The notes under the pieces are model-generated. The model was not told where the DNA came from. It searched no databases and was given only the letters and a program-made list of their open reading frames with translations. Shown piece after piece: positions 16,936 through 24,893 of a DNA stretch of 33,011 nucleotides; the stretch's first letter is position 1, and the number at the start of each line of letters is the position of its first letter. Source of the stretch: CAYOOT01 sp964405665 (GTDB taxonomy: Bacteria > Bdellovibrionota_C > UBA2361 > SZUA-149 > CAZDWZ01); contig CAYOOT010000022.1 of the NCBI GenBank assembly GCA_964405665.1, positions 1-33,011 of the forward strand, written 5' to 3'. Both the position numbers and the translations under genes were made by a program.

Positions 16936-17735
16936 CCGATCAACTCTTTTGTAAATTTAAAGGCGGCATTTTCCGGAGATTTTTTTTGTTTTTTGATGCG
17001 TTCAATCATCGCGCTGCCGACAATGGCGATATCTGCAACTTTTCCCACGGCTTTTACTTGTTCTTTTGTAGAAATACCAAAGCCTACGGCCAAAGGTAAC
17101 TTAAATTCAGTTCTAATTCGTTTTAAATAAGTTCCAAGATCCGGAGGAAGCGAAGTTCTTGCTCCGGTCGTGCCCGTTGTGGAAACACAATAAATAAAAC
17201 CATCTTTTACAAACTTTTTTATTGCCTTTAATCGATTTTTACTGCTTAAGGGAGAGACAATGGGAATAGCCAACAGATTAAATTCTTTTGTGAAAGTCCA
17301 AAAGCCATCATCATTTTCCTCCGGTGGGACATCGGGAACTATCAGACCTTGAATTCCGACATTCGCTGCATCCTGGCAAAACTTTTTAACACCGTTATGC
17401 CCGCCATTATAACGATAAAGAATATTATAATAGCTCATAAAGATTAAGGGAACTTTGATTTCTGCAGATAATTTTTTTATAGCCCGAAAACAATCCTTGA
17501 CTTTCAGTCCCTGCTTAAGGGCTTCTTCATTGGCTGCCATAATTGTTGGTCCGTCTGCAAGAGGATCGGAAAATGGAATTTGCAATTCAATAATATCTGC
17601 CCCGGCTTTCGCCATCGCCTTAACAATTTTAATACTGGCATTTAACGTGGGATAGCCTAGAACAACATGAGTCATTAATGCTGGTTTGCTTTTTCTCTGC
17701 TTGATTTCAGCTAATTTTTTTAACAATAGTTTCAT
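16926..17735 (-). CDS. trpA: Tryptophan synthase alpha chain
   Basis: TrpA cleaves indole-3-glycerol phosphate to indole and glyceraldehyde 3-phosphate and passes indole to TrpB. This 269-residue protein has the full TIM-barrel pattern. The catalytic Glu50 and Asp61 lie in IIELQIPFSDPLADGPTI, CVSTTGTTGART forms the flexible loop (about 179-190), and GFGIST with VGSAMIERI supplies the phosphate-binding loops. The length is normal. Its ATG overlaps the trpB stop by one base, so synthesis is translationally coupled and it is the last gene of the operon. The stop codon abuts the palindromic convergent region shared with sulP. Confidence 0.97.
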   Translation of the reverse strand: MKLLLKKLAEIKQRKSKPALMTHVVLGYPTLNASIKIVKAMAKAGADIIELQIPFSDPLADGPTIMAANEEALKQGLKVKDCFRAIKKLSAEIKVPLIFMSYYNILYRYNGGHNGVKKFCQDAANVGIQGLIVPDVPPEENDDGFWTFTKEFNLLAIPIVSPLSSKNRLKAIKKFVKDGFIYCVSTTGTTGARTSLPPDLGTYLKRIRTEFKLPLAVGFGISTKEQVKAVGKVADIAIVGSAMIERIKKQKKSPENAAFKFTKELIGKK

Positions 17736-19000
17736 TAGAATAAACCGCCTTTAGAATATTCTTTCAAAAAGTTATTGAAATCATTACTGGCTAAGTGTCT
17801 TGCCAAAATAAAAATATCTTTATCTCCTCGTCCGGAAAGATTAACGACAATGGTTTTAGTGCGAGGAAGCTTAGGAGCAAGCTTGATTGCATAAGCAATA
17901 GCATGGGAACTTTCCAGTGAAGCAAAAATACCCTCAGTCGCAGCAAGCATTTTAAATGCTTTTAGAACTTCTTGATCAGTTGCCGATTCATATTTAACGC
18001 GCTTATTCTTTTTTAAATAAGCATGAAAAGGACCAATACCGGCATAGTCTAATCCTGCAGAAATGCTATGAGTGTTTGCCACTTGTCCATCATCATCAAG
18101 TAACCAATAACTTTTATAACCTTCAACTACTCCGATCTTATTGGTTTTCAGTCTGATTGCATGTTGCCCGGATTTTAATCCTTTTCCACCGGCTTCTACG
18201 CCAATTAAATTTACACTTTTATCTTTTAAAAAGTTATCGAAAGCTCCCGCGGCATTACTTCCTCCGCCGACACAGGCAATTACATAATCAGGAAGTTTTC
18301 CGGTTTGAACTTTTAATTGCAATTTGATTTCTTCGCTGACAATTTTCTGAAAATAGCGATTTATTTCCGGAAAAGGGTGAGGACCAACACAAGAACCCAA
18401 TAAATAATGAGAATTCTTAACGTTAGTAATCCAATCTTTAAGCGCAGCATTTACTGCATCTTTTAATCTTTGACCGCCGAAAGTTACAGGAATTACTTTT
18501 GCTCCCAGGTTTTCCATCCAAAAAACATTGGGACGTTGCCTGGCTACATCTTTTGCTCCCATGTAAACAACACATTCCAAATCAAAACGAGCGGAAATTG
18601 AAGAACTAGCTAATCCATGCTGCCCCGCTCCGGTTTCAGCGATAATTCTTTTTTTCCCCATCTTTTTTGCAAGCAAAGCCTGGCCCACGCAGTGATTAAT
18701 TTTATGAGCGCCGGTTTGAGTAAGACCTTCATTTTTGATAAAAATTTTGGCTCCCCCAATTTTCTTACTTAAATTTTTGCAATGAAGAAGAGGAGTAGGG
18801 CGACCAATAAAATCCCGCTGTAGTTCCTTAAGCTCAGTTAAAAACTTTTTATCATTTCTGGCATCGTTAAAACATTCTTCTAGTTCAAGTAATGCCGGCA
18901 TTAAAACTTCCGGAGCAAATCTTCCGCCGAATTCTCCGTAATGTCCGTCTTTACTTACTTCGAAATTAATCGGAGTTTTTTTATTAGTTTTTACTTTCAT
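17735..19000 (-). CDS. trpB: Tryptophan synthase beta chain
   Basis: TrpB condenses indole with serine using pyridoxal phosphate. This 421-residue protein is a TrpB1-type chain. GEFGGRFAPEVLMPAL lies at 22-37. The PLP lysine is Lys100 in TGAHKIN, and the catalytic Glu122 sits in AETGAGQHG. The phosphate-binding loop is GGGSNAAG (245-252), and LSGRGDKDIF lies near the end. The segment before the lysine reads KNEGLTQTG rather than the usual KREDL-H-G, a mild departure in a conserved stretch; the catalytic set is intact. The trpB start lies 17 bases inside the end of trpC, and its stop overlaps trpA by one base, so the three chains are coupled. Confidence 0.97.
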   Translation of the reverse strand: MKVKTNKKTPINFEVSKDGHYGEFGGRFAPEVLMPALLELEECFNDARNDKKFLTELKELQRDFIGRPTPLLHCKNLSKKIGGAKIFIKNEGLTQTGAHKINHCVGQALLAKKMGKKRIIAETGAGQHGLASSSISARFDLECVVYMGAKDVARQRPNVFWMENLGAKVIPVTFGGQRLKDAVNAALKDWITNVKNSHYLLGSCVGPHPFPEINRYFQKIVSEEIKLQLKVQTGKLPDYVIACVGGGSNAAGAFDNFLKDKSVNLIGVEAGGKGLKSGQHAIRLKTNKIGVVEGYKSYWLLDDDGQVANTHSISAGLDYAGIGPFHAYLKKNKRVKYESATDQEVLKAFKMLAATEGIFASLESSHAIAYAIKLAPKLPRTKTIVVNLSGRGDKDIFILARHLASNDFNNFLKEYSKGGLF

Positions 19001-19844
19001 CGATTAAATTTTTAAGATTTTCTTTTAAATCTCCGGAGACCAGAAGAGATTCTCCCACCAAAAATGCCCCTGCACCGTAAGAGCAAAGCGCTTTTATATC
19101 TTCTCCATTCTTAATGCCAGATTCCGCTACAACAAGCAAATTGTCTAGGTTAAACGAGGAAGTTTGATGTTTTTCTCTACCATAAGAAATAATCTCTTTG
19201 GTCACACTGAGCTTTGTTTCAAAAGTATGCAGATTCCTATTGTTGATTCCCAGTAGGGGCGCTGAAATATTTTTCTTATTCTTAAAAACCAAGTTGATCA
19301 TTTCTAATGCCGTGTCTAATTCCTCATTAGTATGAACTTCCAGCAGCAGATCCAAATTAGCAGAAAGAGTTTCTTCTAAGAGAAATTGCAGATCATTTTT
19401 ACTTAATGCTGCAACAATCAATAAAAGACAATCAGCCCCTGCTGCTTTTGCTTCCCAAACTTGATAGGGATGAATAATAAAGTCTTTTCTCAGCAGCGGG
19501 ATTTGAGGAAATTCTTCCTTAATTAAAGTAAGGTATTCCAATTTTCCCTGAAAAAATTTTTGATCCGTTAAAACAGAAAGGCAAGTTGCTCCGGCCTGAA
19601 GATATGCTTTTGCCGCCAAAAGTGGATCAAGATCAGCTCGCAAAACTCCTTTGGAGGGAGAAGCTTTTTTTATCTCCGCAATAATTGCTGGAAAATTTGC
19701 TTTTCTTAAATTAGCAGCAAAAGGAAGATTTGCTTTTAGAGTTTTGCATTCTTCTTTGAGGGCACTTAGCGGTTTATGAAGTGCGGCAACAGCCACTTCC
19801 GATTTTTTTTTGGCAATAATTTTATTTAGAATATCTGCACTCAT
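18984..19844 (-). CDS. trpC: Indole-3-glycerol phosphate synthase
   Basis: TrpC closes the indole ring, giving indole-3-glycerol phosphate for TrpA. From the ATG at 19844 it has 286 residues. The usual catalytic residues are present: Glu57 and Lys59 in AEIKKASPSKG, Lys120 in LLRKDFII, Glu169 in LLEVH, Asn in LGINNRNL (about 198-205), and Glu241-Ser242 in VAESGI. The frame continues upstream to 19940, but those residues are hydrophobic and family-atypical, and the ATG at 19844 has a Shine-Dalgarno AAGGG five bases before it. It is a single-domain enzyme with no fused TrpF. It starts the trpCBA operon and overlaps trpB by 17 bases. Confidence 0.95.
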   Translation of the reverse strand: MSADILNKIIAKKKSEVAVAALHKPLSALKEECKTLKANLPFAANLRKANFPAIIAEIKKASPSKGVLRADLDPLLAAKAYLQAGATCLSVLTDQKFFQGKLEYLTLIKEEFPQIPLLRKDFIIHPYQVWEAKAAGADCLLLIVAALSKNDLQFLLEETLSANLDLLLEVHTNEELDTALEMINLVFKNKKNISAPLLGINNRNLHTFETKLSVTKEIISYGREKHQTSSFNLDNLLVVAESGIKNGEDIKALCSYGAGAFLVGESLLVSGDLKENLKNLIDESKN

Positions 19845-19849
19845 AAAGA

Positions 19850-19866
19850 CCCTTATAGCAATAAGG
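19850..19866 (-). promoter_or_regulatory. Hairpin covering the trpC ribosome-binding site
   Basis: On the minus strand CCTTAT-TGCT-ATAAGG forms a perfect 6-bp stem. The 3' arm and next base form AAGGG, the Shine-Dalgarno of trpC, followed by five bases and the ATG at 19844. Folding would hide the ribosome site. The stem is mostly A-T and weak, so a regulatory role is only possible. No Trp-rich leader peptide was seen upstream. Confidence 0.3.
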
Positions 19867-19878
19867 TGATAACAAAAA

Positions 19879-19907
19879 TTGTGAATTATCGCAAAAAAGA
19901 GTAAAAT
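19879..19907 (+). promoter_or_regulatory. Candidate promoter for arfB
   Basis: TTGTGA (19879-19884) and TAAAAT (19902-19907) are separated by exactly 17 bases, matching 4 of 6 and 5 of 6 positions of the sigma-70 consensus. Transcription would start near 19914, about 47 bases before the arfB ATG at 19961. This also argues against any arfB start before 19914. Confidence 0.45.
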
Positions 19908-19960
19908 TGCCCCACTGGAAAATTCTGGATCAAGAAACAAAAAATAATTGGTTTTTTAAA

Positions 19961-20377
19961 ATGCTTATTATTAATTCAAATATTTCTCTTGCCGATAGCG
20001 AGCTGCTCTTTTCCTTTGCCCGCAGTTCCGGTCCGGGCGGGCAAAATGTCAATAAGGTTAATTCCAAGGCGATTCTTCACTGGTCATTAGAAAAAAATAA
20101 GAGTTTAGCTAGTGATCTTAAACAAAGATTCATTGAAAAATTTTCCAATAAAATAAATTCCAGAGGGGAAGTTGTTATTTCTTGTGATGCCAATCGAGAT
20201 TGTCAGCGCAATATCGAAGAATGTCAGCAGCGTTTGAAAAACATGTTACTTGCGGTATTAATTCCACCCAAAAAAAGAAAGAAAACTAAACCTAGTAAAG
20301 CCTCAAAAGAAAAAAGGATCCAAAGTAAGAAATATTTAGCAAAAACAAAAGAGCAGAGAAAGAAGCCGACTTATTAA
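19961..20377 (+). CDS. arfB: ArfB-type peptidyl-tRNA hydrolase (alternative ribosome rescue)
   Basis: ArfB enters ribosomes stalled on messages without a stop codon and hydrolyses the peptidyl-tRNA. From the ATG at 19961 the protein has 138 residues, close to the 140 of E. coli ArfB. The GGQ motif is at 26-28 in SSGPGGQNVNKVNS, the expected place. There is no codon-recognition domain, so it is not a normal release factor. The C-terminal tail (about 105-138) is rich in Lys and Arg and would occupy the empty mRNA channel. An in-frame TTG at 19907 would add 18 residues but overlaps the predicted -10 box. The last four bases overlap the end of the convergent binding-protein gene. Confidence 0.92.
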   Translation: MLIINSNISLADSELLFSFARSSGPGGQNVNKVNSKAILHWSLEKNKSLASDLKQRFIEKFSNKINSRGEVVISCDANRDCQRNIEECQQRLKNMLLAVLIPPKKRKKTKPSKASKEKRIQSKKYLAKTKEQRKKPTY

Positions 20378-21489
20378 TACTCTGGCCAAATCCAAACAAA
20401 CTTACCTCCCTTGATTTGATTCATTCCGGCAATTTGGGGAGCAGAGCGCTTGCTGTTAAAAGTAAAGTTCTGTGTAGTTCCGGGATAATCTTTTAATGTA
20501 TAAAGGTAACTGTTAATTTTTTCCCCGTTGGATCCTACTTCTTTTATTGCTTGGGCTAAAATCATTACCCCGTCATAGGCGACAGAGACAAACCAAGGAA
20601 GGGTCGGCGGATGTGAAAACTTTTTTTCATATTTTTGAAAAAGCTCTTTACTTCGAGAATTATCCGGGTCTTTGATTCCTGTTTGATATACTCCTTCAAA
20701 ATCGGCAGGTCCTTTGGAAATATGTTCTTCGGCGATGACATCGGAAGAAATTACGGGAACTGAGATAGCCAAAGCTCTTTTTTGTGCATGAAAAATGGGA
20801 ATATTTTCTGTAATCGGTGCATAAATCACATCAGGTTTTAAAGCTTTAACTTTGGTGAAAATTACTCTAAAATCGGTAGTGTCAGGATTGAGGAAAATTT
20901 TCTGTAGTACTTTTCCACCACGTTCTGTAAAAGAAGTTTCAAAATATCCTGCTACTAATTCTGCCCAAGGATCGATTGATGCAATAACCACAGCGGTCTT
21001 TGCTTTTATTTTTTCTTTGGCAAACTCAGCAGCAGATTCTCCTGAGCTGGGAGCCCAAGGACCAATAGCAAAAATATAATCTCCCATCTCTTCCAATTCC
21101 GGTGAAGAGTCCCAGAGAGCGATTGCTGGAATCTTATTGTGCTGAAATTCTATTCCGCCAGTTTTATATTCTGGGTAAGAAGACATTAATGCGGCACTAA
21201 CATGATCGATTGAAGCTAATTTTTTTGCAGCGCTTAATGCTTTTTTAGAATCATTGACAGTATCTTCAATAATCACATTCAGCTTTTTTCCATTAATGCC
21301 GCCAGATTGATTAATCGAATCTTCTGCCAGTTCAATTCCTTCGCGAAAAGCATTTCCTTGCATTGCATATTGTCCGGTCAATACTAATAAAGCCCCAATA
21401 TTGATTGATTGCTCTTCTGCCCAAACCAGTTTCTCGCAAGAGAAAATAAAAAACGATAAAGTTAAAAAAATAAAAATATTATTTTTCAT
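20374..21489 (-). CDS. Periplasmic branched-chain-amino-acid-type ABC substrate-binding protein
   Basis: This 371-residue exported protein belongs to the LivJ/LivK-like type I periplasmic binding proteins (Peripla_BP_6). A signal peptide covers about 1-24 with a possible cleavage after VWA; Cys18 in IFSC could instead be a poor lipobox. The mature domain opens with INIGALLVLTGQYAMQGNAFREGIELA in the family manner. It continues with GGINGKKLNVIIEDTVNDSKKALSAAKKL and PWAPSSGESAAEFAKE. No LivH/M/F/G transport genes are adjacent. Its start overlaps the stop of the DUF1338 gene as ATGA, so the two are coupled. The ligand could be an amino acid or a dicarboxylate such as an oxoacid; sequence alone does not decide. 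Confidence 0.88.
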   Translation of the reverse strand: MKNNIFIFLTLSFFIFSCEKLVWAEEQSINIGALLVLTGQYAMQGNAFREGIELAEDSINQSGGINGKKLNVIIEDTVNDSKKALSAAKKLASIDHVSAALMSSYPEYKTGGIEFQHNKIPAIALWDSSPELEEMGDYIFAIGPWAPSSGESAAEFAKEKIKAKTAVVIASIDPWAELVAGYFETSFTERGGKVLQKIFLNPDTTDFRVIFTKVKALKPDVIYAPITENIPIFHAQKRALAISVPVISSDVIAEEHISKGPADFEGVYQTGIKDPDNSRSKELFQKYEKKFSHPPTLPWFVSVAYDGVMILAQAIKEVGSNGEKINSYLYTLKDYPGTTQNFTFNSKRSAPQIAGMNQIKGGKFVWIWPEY

Positions 21490-22415
21490 TTTTTATCGGT
21501 TTGTGAAGAATAAGTGCTTTCAAAAATTTTATCAGCATTAGAAGTTTCAAAGCCATCACGCAGATGTTCTCTTTTTATTTCTTTCTTTGGTAAATGTGCA
21601 AATCGATCCAGCACTTTTCTTTCTGCAAATTCAATATAAGAGCCGGAAATCTGTTTGCTAATAGTATTACCTTTGCTATCCGGAAATTCTGCAGTAATCA
21701 TTCCCGAGACAGTGGAACTTTGCAGTAATTTTTTATCGGCACTGAGTTTAATTTTTCCACCGGAGTCATTCAATTTAATTCCATTAGCTTCCAGAAAAAT
21801 ATTAAATTTGGCGATTTCATTATAACCTTCTGGTAAATTATGTACGGAAATCGTATAATGATTAAGATAATAACGATTATAAATTACCCAAGCCGCATAT
21901 TCACTCTCTTTTTGCAAACTATTGTAATCATCTACAGTAGGTGTTCGCCAAAGAGGACGATGCAAAAAATTACCAACTGCCTCACCATTATCTAAGTCCA
22001 ATTCTAAGACAGGATCTGTTTTTACTTCATTGGTATAAGAAACGATAATTTTTTGTGCTTCTAAAGAAAGATCCTTTACCCTTAGCTCGCTGATAAAAAT
22101 GCGTGGGTAAATTGGTCGAGGAGGAGAATACCAATAAGCATTAAGTTTTTTTTCTTTAAATGAATAGTGCTCCATTTTTTTATAATCACAATGCAGAAAA
22201 ATTTTCTCAAGCGATTGTATTCCCAACTGAGGAACTCCCATTGTGCGAAAGGCGATATGATCATTTTCAATGTCAGCTGGAGAATTGACGATTCGGTGTT
22301 TAACCATTAAGTCGGTAATTTTTTTTACATCAGGAACACGTTCTTGATAGCGCTCCATCAGCATTCCCAGGAAAATATTTAAAGATTCTTCCTTCTTAGA
22401 CATCTGTTTGATCAT
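21486..22415 (-). CDS. DUF1338 family protein (2-oxoadipate dioxygenase/decarboxylase-like)
   Basis: This 309-residue protein belongs to the DUF1338/HglS/YdcJ family. HglS of Pseudomonas is an iron enzyme that converts 2-oxoadipate to 2-hydroxyglutarate in lysine breakdown. The metal site can be read: His53 with Arg57 in DHIAFRT, His186 in NHYTISVHNL, and Glu262 in GSYIEFAER. The spacing fits the His/His/Glu plus Arg set reported for HglS, as I recall it. The chain is shorter than HglS, like the compact versions in plants and many bacteria. There is no signal peptide, so it acts in the cytoplasm. It is the first gene of a coupled pair with the binding protein. No other lysine-catabolic gene is visible, so the substrate is inferred from the family only. 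Confidence 0.85.
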   Translation of the reverse strand: MIKQMSKKEESLNIFLGMLMERYQERVPDVKKITDLMVKHRIVNSPADIENDHIAFRTMGVPQLGIQSLEKIFLHCDYKKMEHYSFKEKKLNAYWYSPPRPIYPRIFISELRVKDLSLEAQKIIVSYTNEVKTDPVLELDLDNGEAVGNFLHRPLWRTPTVDDYNSLQKESEYAAWVIYNRYYLNHYTISVHNLPEGYNEIAKFNIFLEANGIKLNDSGGKIKLSADKKLLQSSTVSGMITAEFPDSKGNTISKQISGSYIEFAERKVLDRFAHLPKKEIKREHLRDGFETSNADKIFESTYSSQTDKK

Positions 22416-22523
22416 TTATTTTTCTTACAAAACATTTATTATTCAGATCATAGCAATAGATGGAAAATCTTGGCAAAGCAAGAGTCTTTTTATGACAAGG
22501 CAAAGAAGAAAATAAGACTATCT

Positions 22524-22781
22524 TCAATCTCTAGTAAGTTCATAAACCCCTTCTAGCGGTTGATAACAATCGGTGATTCCAGAAAAAATCAATTCCTCTC
22601 CTATCCAGGATTTTTTTTGAAATGCTTCTTCCAATTTCTCTGCTGCATTTATTTTTACAATTATTTTTCGTTCAAAATCCGAGCCGGCACCAAAGTCAAG
22701 GTATTGATGAGTCGGTCGGGCATACCATTGATAAGAATAACGAGAGAAAGGATTGGGAGGATTGTTAACGGCTTTAAACAT
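22524..22781 (-). pseudogene. Remnant of PA0069-family radical SAM protein, iron-sulfur motif deleted
   Basis: The 85 residues read as two blocks of a PA0069-type (SplB-like) radical SAM protein. Residues 1-19 (KAVNNPPNPFSRYSYQW) match the extreme N-terminus of the long form. From residue 20, YARPTHQYLDFGAGSDFE and later VKINAAEKL and SGITDCYQPLEGVYELTR match the part just after the iron-sulfur site. The linker and the CxxxCxxC motif that should precede YARPTH are missing, so an in-frame internal deletion is inferred. The frame stops after LTRD with TGA, where intact proteins have a Cys (TGT/TGC) and go on for about 200 residues. No continuation is seen downstream. Family alignment is from memory. 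Confidence 0.7.
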
Positions 22782-22930
22782 AAATTTTGCCTAGCATCTT
22801 AACAAATCTGTATTAAAATAAAACTCTTAAGAGAAGTGCTGAATTTGCAATAAAGGTCTTGGCTTTGCGTCCAAATGTTTAACTCCAGCAATAAAACTTT
22901 GGAGCATTTAATTTAAAGGAATAATTTAAT

Positions 22931-23338
22931 ATGAAAACAATAAAAAACATTTTTGTATTTGCAGCGATGTTATTGCTTCCAGTTGCTTCTGCGCATGCCG
23001 ATTGGAGACGCCCTTATAACAATAATCAAAAGCACTATAACTTTAATAATTGTGATTCTCCACGACCAAGATTTTATAGTTACTCTGGGTCTGGGCACTT
23101 TAACAACAAACCTATTTTTTATGCTAATTCTCAAATCAGGAATGGAATAAGAAACGGTGAATTAAGCCCAAGAGAAACCCGTGAATTGCGGGGCGAGCTC
23201 TTTGATATCAAAAGAAAAGAAAATCATTATTGGTCCGATGGATATTTAAGTAAATGGGAACGAGACTCTTTGAAGAATGAGTATCAAGATTTCCGGCACG
23301 ATCTTAAACATGAATTAAACGATGGTGAGCATCGCTAA
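22931..23338 (+). CDS. Small exported helical protein, unknown function
   Basis: This 135-residue protein has a signal peptide (about 1-23, ending ASAHA before DWRRP). The mature N-terminal part is rich in Asn, Tyr, His and Arg. The C-terminal part (about 67-130) has the pattern IRNGELSPRETRELRGEL, then DGYLSKWERDSLKNEY, two helix pairs around GEL and DGYL turns. The same pattern occurs in many small uncharacterised secreted proteins of proteobacteria (from memory). The DGYLS turn is only loosely EF-hand-like. A ribosome site AAAGGA lies ten bases before the ATG. It stands alone, with a 149-base leader region containing the palindrome CTCTTAAGAG at 22824-22833. No function is proposed. Confidence 0.85.
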   Translation: MKTIKNIFVFAAMLLLPVASAHADWRRPYNNNQKHYNFNNCDSPRPRFYSYSGSGHFNNKPIFYANSQIRNGIRNGELSPRETRELRGELFDIKRKENHYWSDGYLSKWERDSLKNEYQDFRHDLKHELNDGEHR

Positions 23339-23405
23339 GGATTTTTTGCCAATATATTCAATTTGCTTTATTAGAGATTAAACGAACGAAGATAAAGCAG
23401 AAAAA

Positions 23406-24146
23406 ATGTATTGGCAAAAGCTTTTGAAATTATCCCTTAAGAAAAAAAATCATCAAGTTCAACAACTGATTATCTCCGATTTGGAGATCCAAATTAGTTA
23501 TAAAAAAATTAAAAATTTACATTTGCGCGTATCCGGGCAAAATGCCGAAGTAAAAATTTCTGCACCGCGGAACATGGATTTGGAAACAATTAAATTTTTT
23601 ACCGTTTCCAAATTAAATTGGATCAAAAAACAACAAGCAAAATTGCTCTTACAAGTTAGAGAATCACCGAAACATTATTTGACTGCGGAAAATCATTATT
23701 TTTTGGGAAAATCTTACCTTTTAAATTTAAACGATTGTTCCACAAAAGCAAAGGCTCTTCTGCAAGATAATACCATCGAACTTTTTGTAAAAGAAAAAGC
23801 TACCAAAGAGCAAAAAGAAAGAATTTTAAATGCCTGGTACAGAGAACAATTAAAAAGGATTATTCCCCAATATATTGAAAAATGGGAAAAGATCATGAAA
23901 GTGCAGGCAAGTGGATTTGGTATTAAGAAAATGAAAACCAGATGGGGAACTTGCAATGTCCGAACCAAAAAAATTTGGCTTAATTTGCAATTAGCAAAAA
24001 AATCCTTACCCTGTATTGAATATGTGGTGGTTCATGAGTTAGTCCATTTACTGGAACCAAGTCATAATAAAAGATTTGTTGCCTTCATGAATCAATTCTT
24101 GCCGGATTGGAAAACTTATCAAGGAGAACTGCATTCTTCAATTTAA
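23406..24146 (+). CDS. YgjP/DUF45 family zinc metalloprotein
   Basis: This 246-residue cytoplasmic protein belongs to the YgjP-like (DUF45, M48-type) family. The zinc site is HELVH (210-214) with His220 in EPSHNKRF as third ligand and Glu211 as the likely catalytic residue. The family element MKTRWGTCNVRTKKIWLNL lies at 176-194, and the N-terminal beta part (about 20-130) carries the KNLHLRVSG motif. The length matches the family. E. coli YgjP has been linked to nucleotide hydrolysis rather than proteolysis, so the activity is best left open. The gene ends directly against the DUF4142 gene on the other strand, with no bases between the two stop codons. Confidence 0.9.
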   Translation: MYWQKLLKLSLKKKNHQVQQLIISDLEIQISYKKIKNLHLRVSGQNAEVKISAPRNMDLETIKFFTVSKLNWIKKQQAKLLLQVRESPKHYLTAENHYFLGKSYLLNLNDCSTKAKALLQDNTIELFVKEKATKEQKERILNAWYREQLKRIIPQYIEKWEKIMKVQASGFGIKKMKTRWGTCNVRTKKIWLNLQLAKKSLPCIEYVVVHELVHLLEPSHNKRFVAFMNQFLPDWKTYQGELHSSI

Positions 24147-24710
24147 TTATTTATTGGGATAATCGGGAATTGTTGTATCATTGGAATTTGTTTTTGCTTT
24201 AATTTTGGGTTCTATTTCTTGAGCTATTTGCAAATGTTCATTTAAAACAGGCAAGGCATTTTTTGCAAAACCTCTTAATTCCTTATCTGCCCCAGTTTTA
24301 GCTTCTATGGCAAAGCTGTTAATGTCATTTTTGTGATCGTTAACCATATGTTGAATAAAGGCTCGGTCAAATTCCGTATCATCCTCTTGCTCATCTAGTA
24401 TTTTATAAAACTCCTTGTGTTGATCGGCCATCTGATCTGGGAACTCCATTCCCTTTTTTGAAACTATACCTTTTAATTCGCTATTAATTTTGTTGTGATC
24501 CGTGACTAATTTTCCACCAAAAGATTTTATTTCCGAATTGGAAGATTTTTTTTCTGCAAGTTTACCCAACTGAACTTCAGCAATTCCGCCTTGAGCAGCT
24601 TTTTTTGCGAATACCAAATCAGAATCAAAGGTATCTTCTTTGGAATCGGCAAAAACAAAAGTACTAATCATCAATGTGAAAATAAGCGTCAAAGTGATTA
24701 CAAGTTTCAT
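24147..24710 (-). CDS. DUF4142 exported ferritin-like helical protein
   Basis: This 187-residue protein has a signal peptide (about 1-21, ending TFVFA before DSKED). The mature part is the DUF4142 four-helix fold: FAKKAAQGGIAEVQLGKLAEKKSSNSEIKSFG, then LVTDHNKINSELKGI, FDRAFIQHMVNDHKNDINSF and LPVLNEHLQIAQEI. DUF4142 proteins are small periplasmic or outer-membrane-associated proteins of unknown role; some may bind metal. The ribosome site GGAGGAG, directly before the start codon region, is the strongest in the window, which suggests high expression. Length and ends are normal. It is transcribed alone, away from a 324-base region that holds a candidate small ORF. Confidence 0.9.
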   Translation of the reverse strand: MKLVITLTLIFTLMISTFVFADSKEDTFDSDLVFAKKAAQGGIAEVQLGKLAEKKSSNSEIKSFGGKLVTDHNKINSELKGIVSKKGMEFPDQMADQHKEFYKILDEQEDDTEFDRAFIQHMVNDHKNDINSFAIEAKTGADKELRGFAKNALPVLNEHLQIAQEIEPKIKAKTNSNDTTIPDYPNK

Positions 24711-24893
24711 AACTCCTCCAATTCATTTTTAGTTAGCTTATTGTTAATTATTGAAAAAAAGTATGATTAATATCAGCTTAGCTCTTTTAGGAGATTGATT
24801 TCTAGCGGTAATTGATTCTGATTAAGATTAGCTAATTGATTAATAAAAACTGATATTTATGAAATAGTGATCTTTATTGGGAGCGCCGAGTGG
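24711..24893. other. AT-rich intergenic region upstream of the DUF4142 gene
   Basis: This region must hold the DUF4142 promoter on the minus strand, but no clear -35/-10 pair was found. On the plus strand TTGATT (24836-24841) and TATGAA (24858-24863), 16 bases apart, could serve the small ORF that follows. GATTAA and AATTGATT motifs recur. No RNA gene or strong hairpin is visible. Confidence 0.3.

Noticed and set aside
19845..19940. Extended N-terminus for trpC
   Set aside because: The added 32 residues are hydrophobic and absent from the family. The ATG at 19844 has a good ribosome site.
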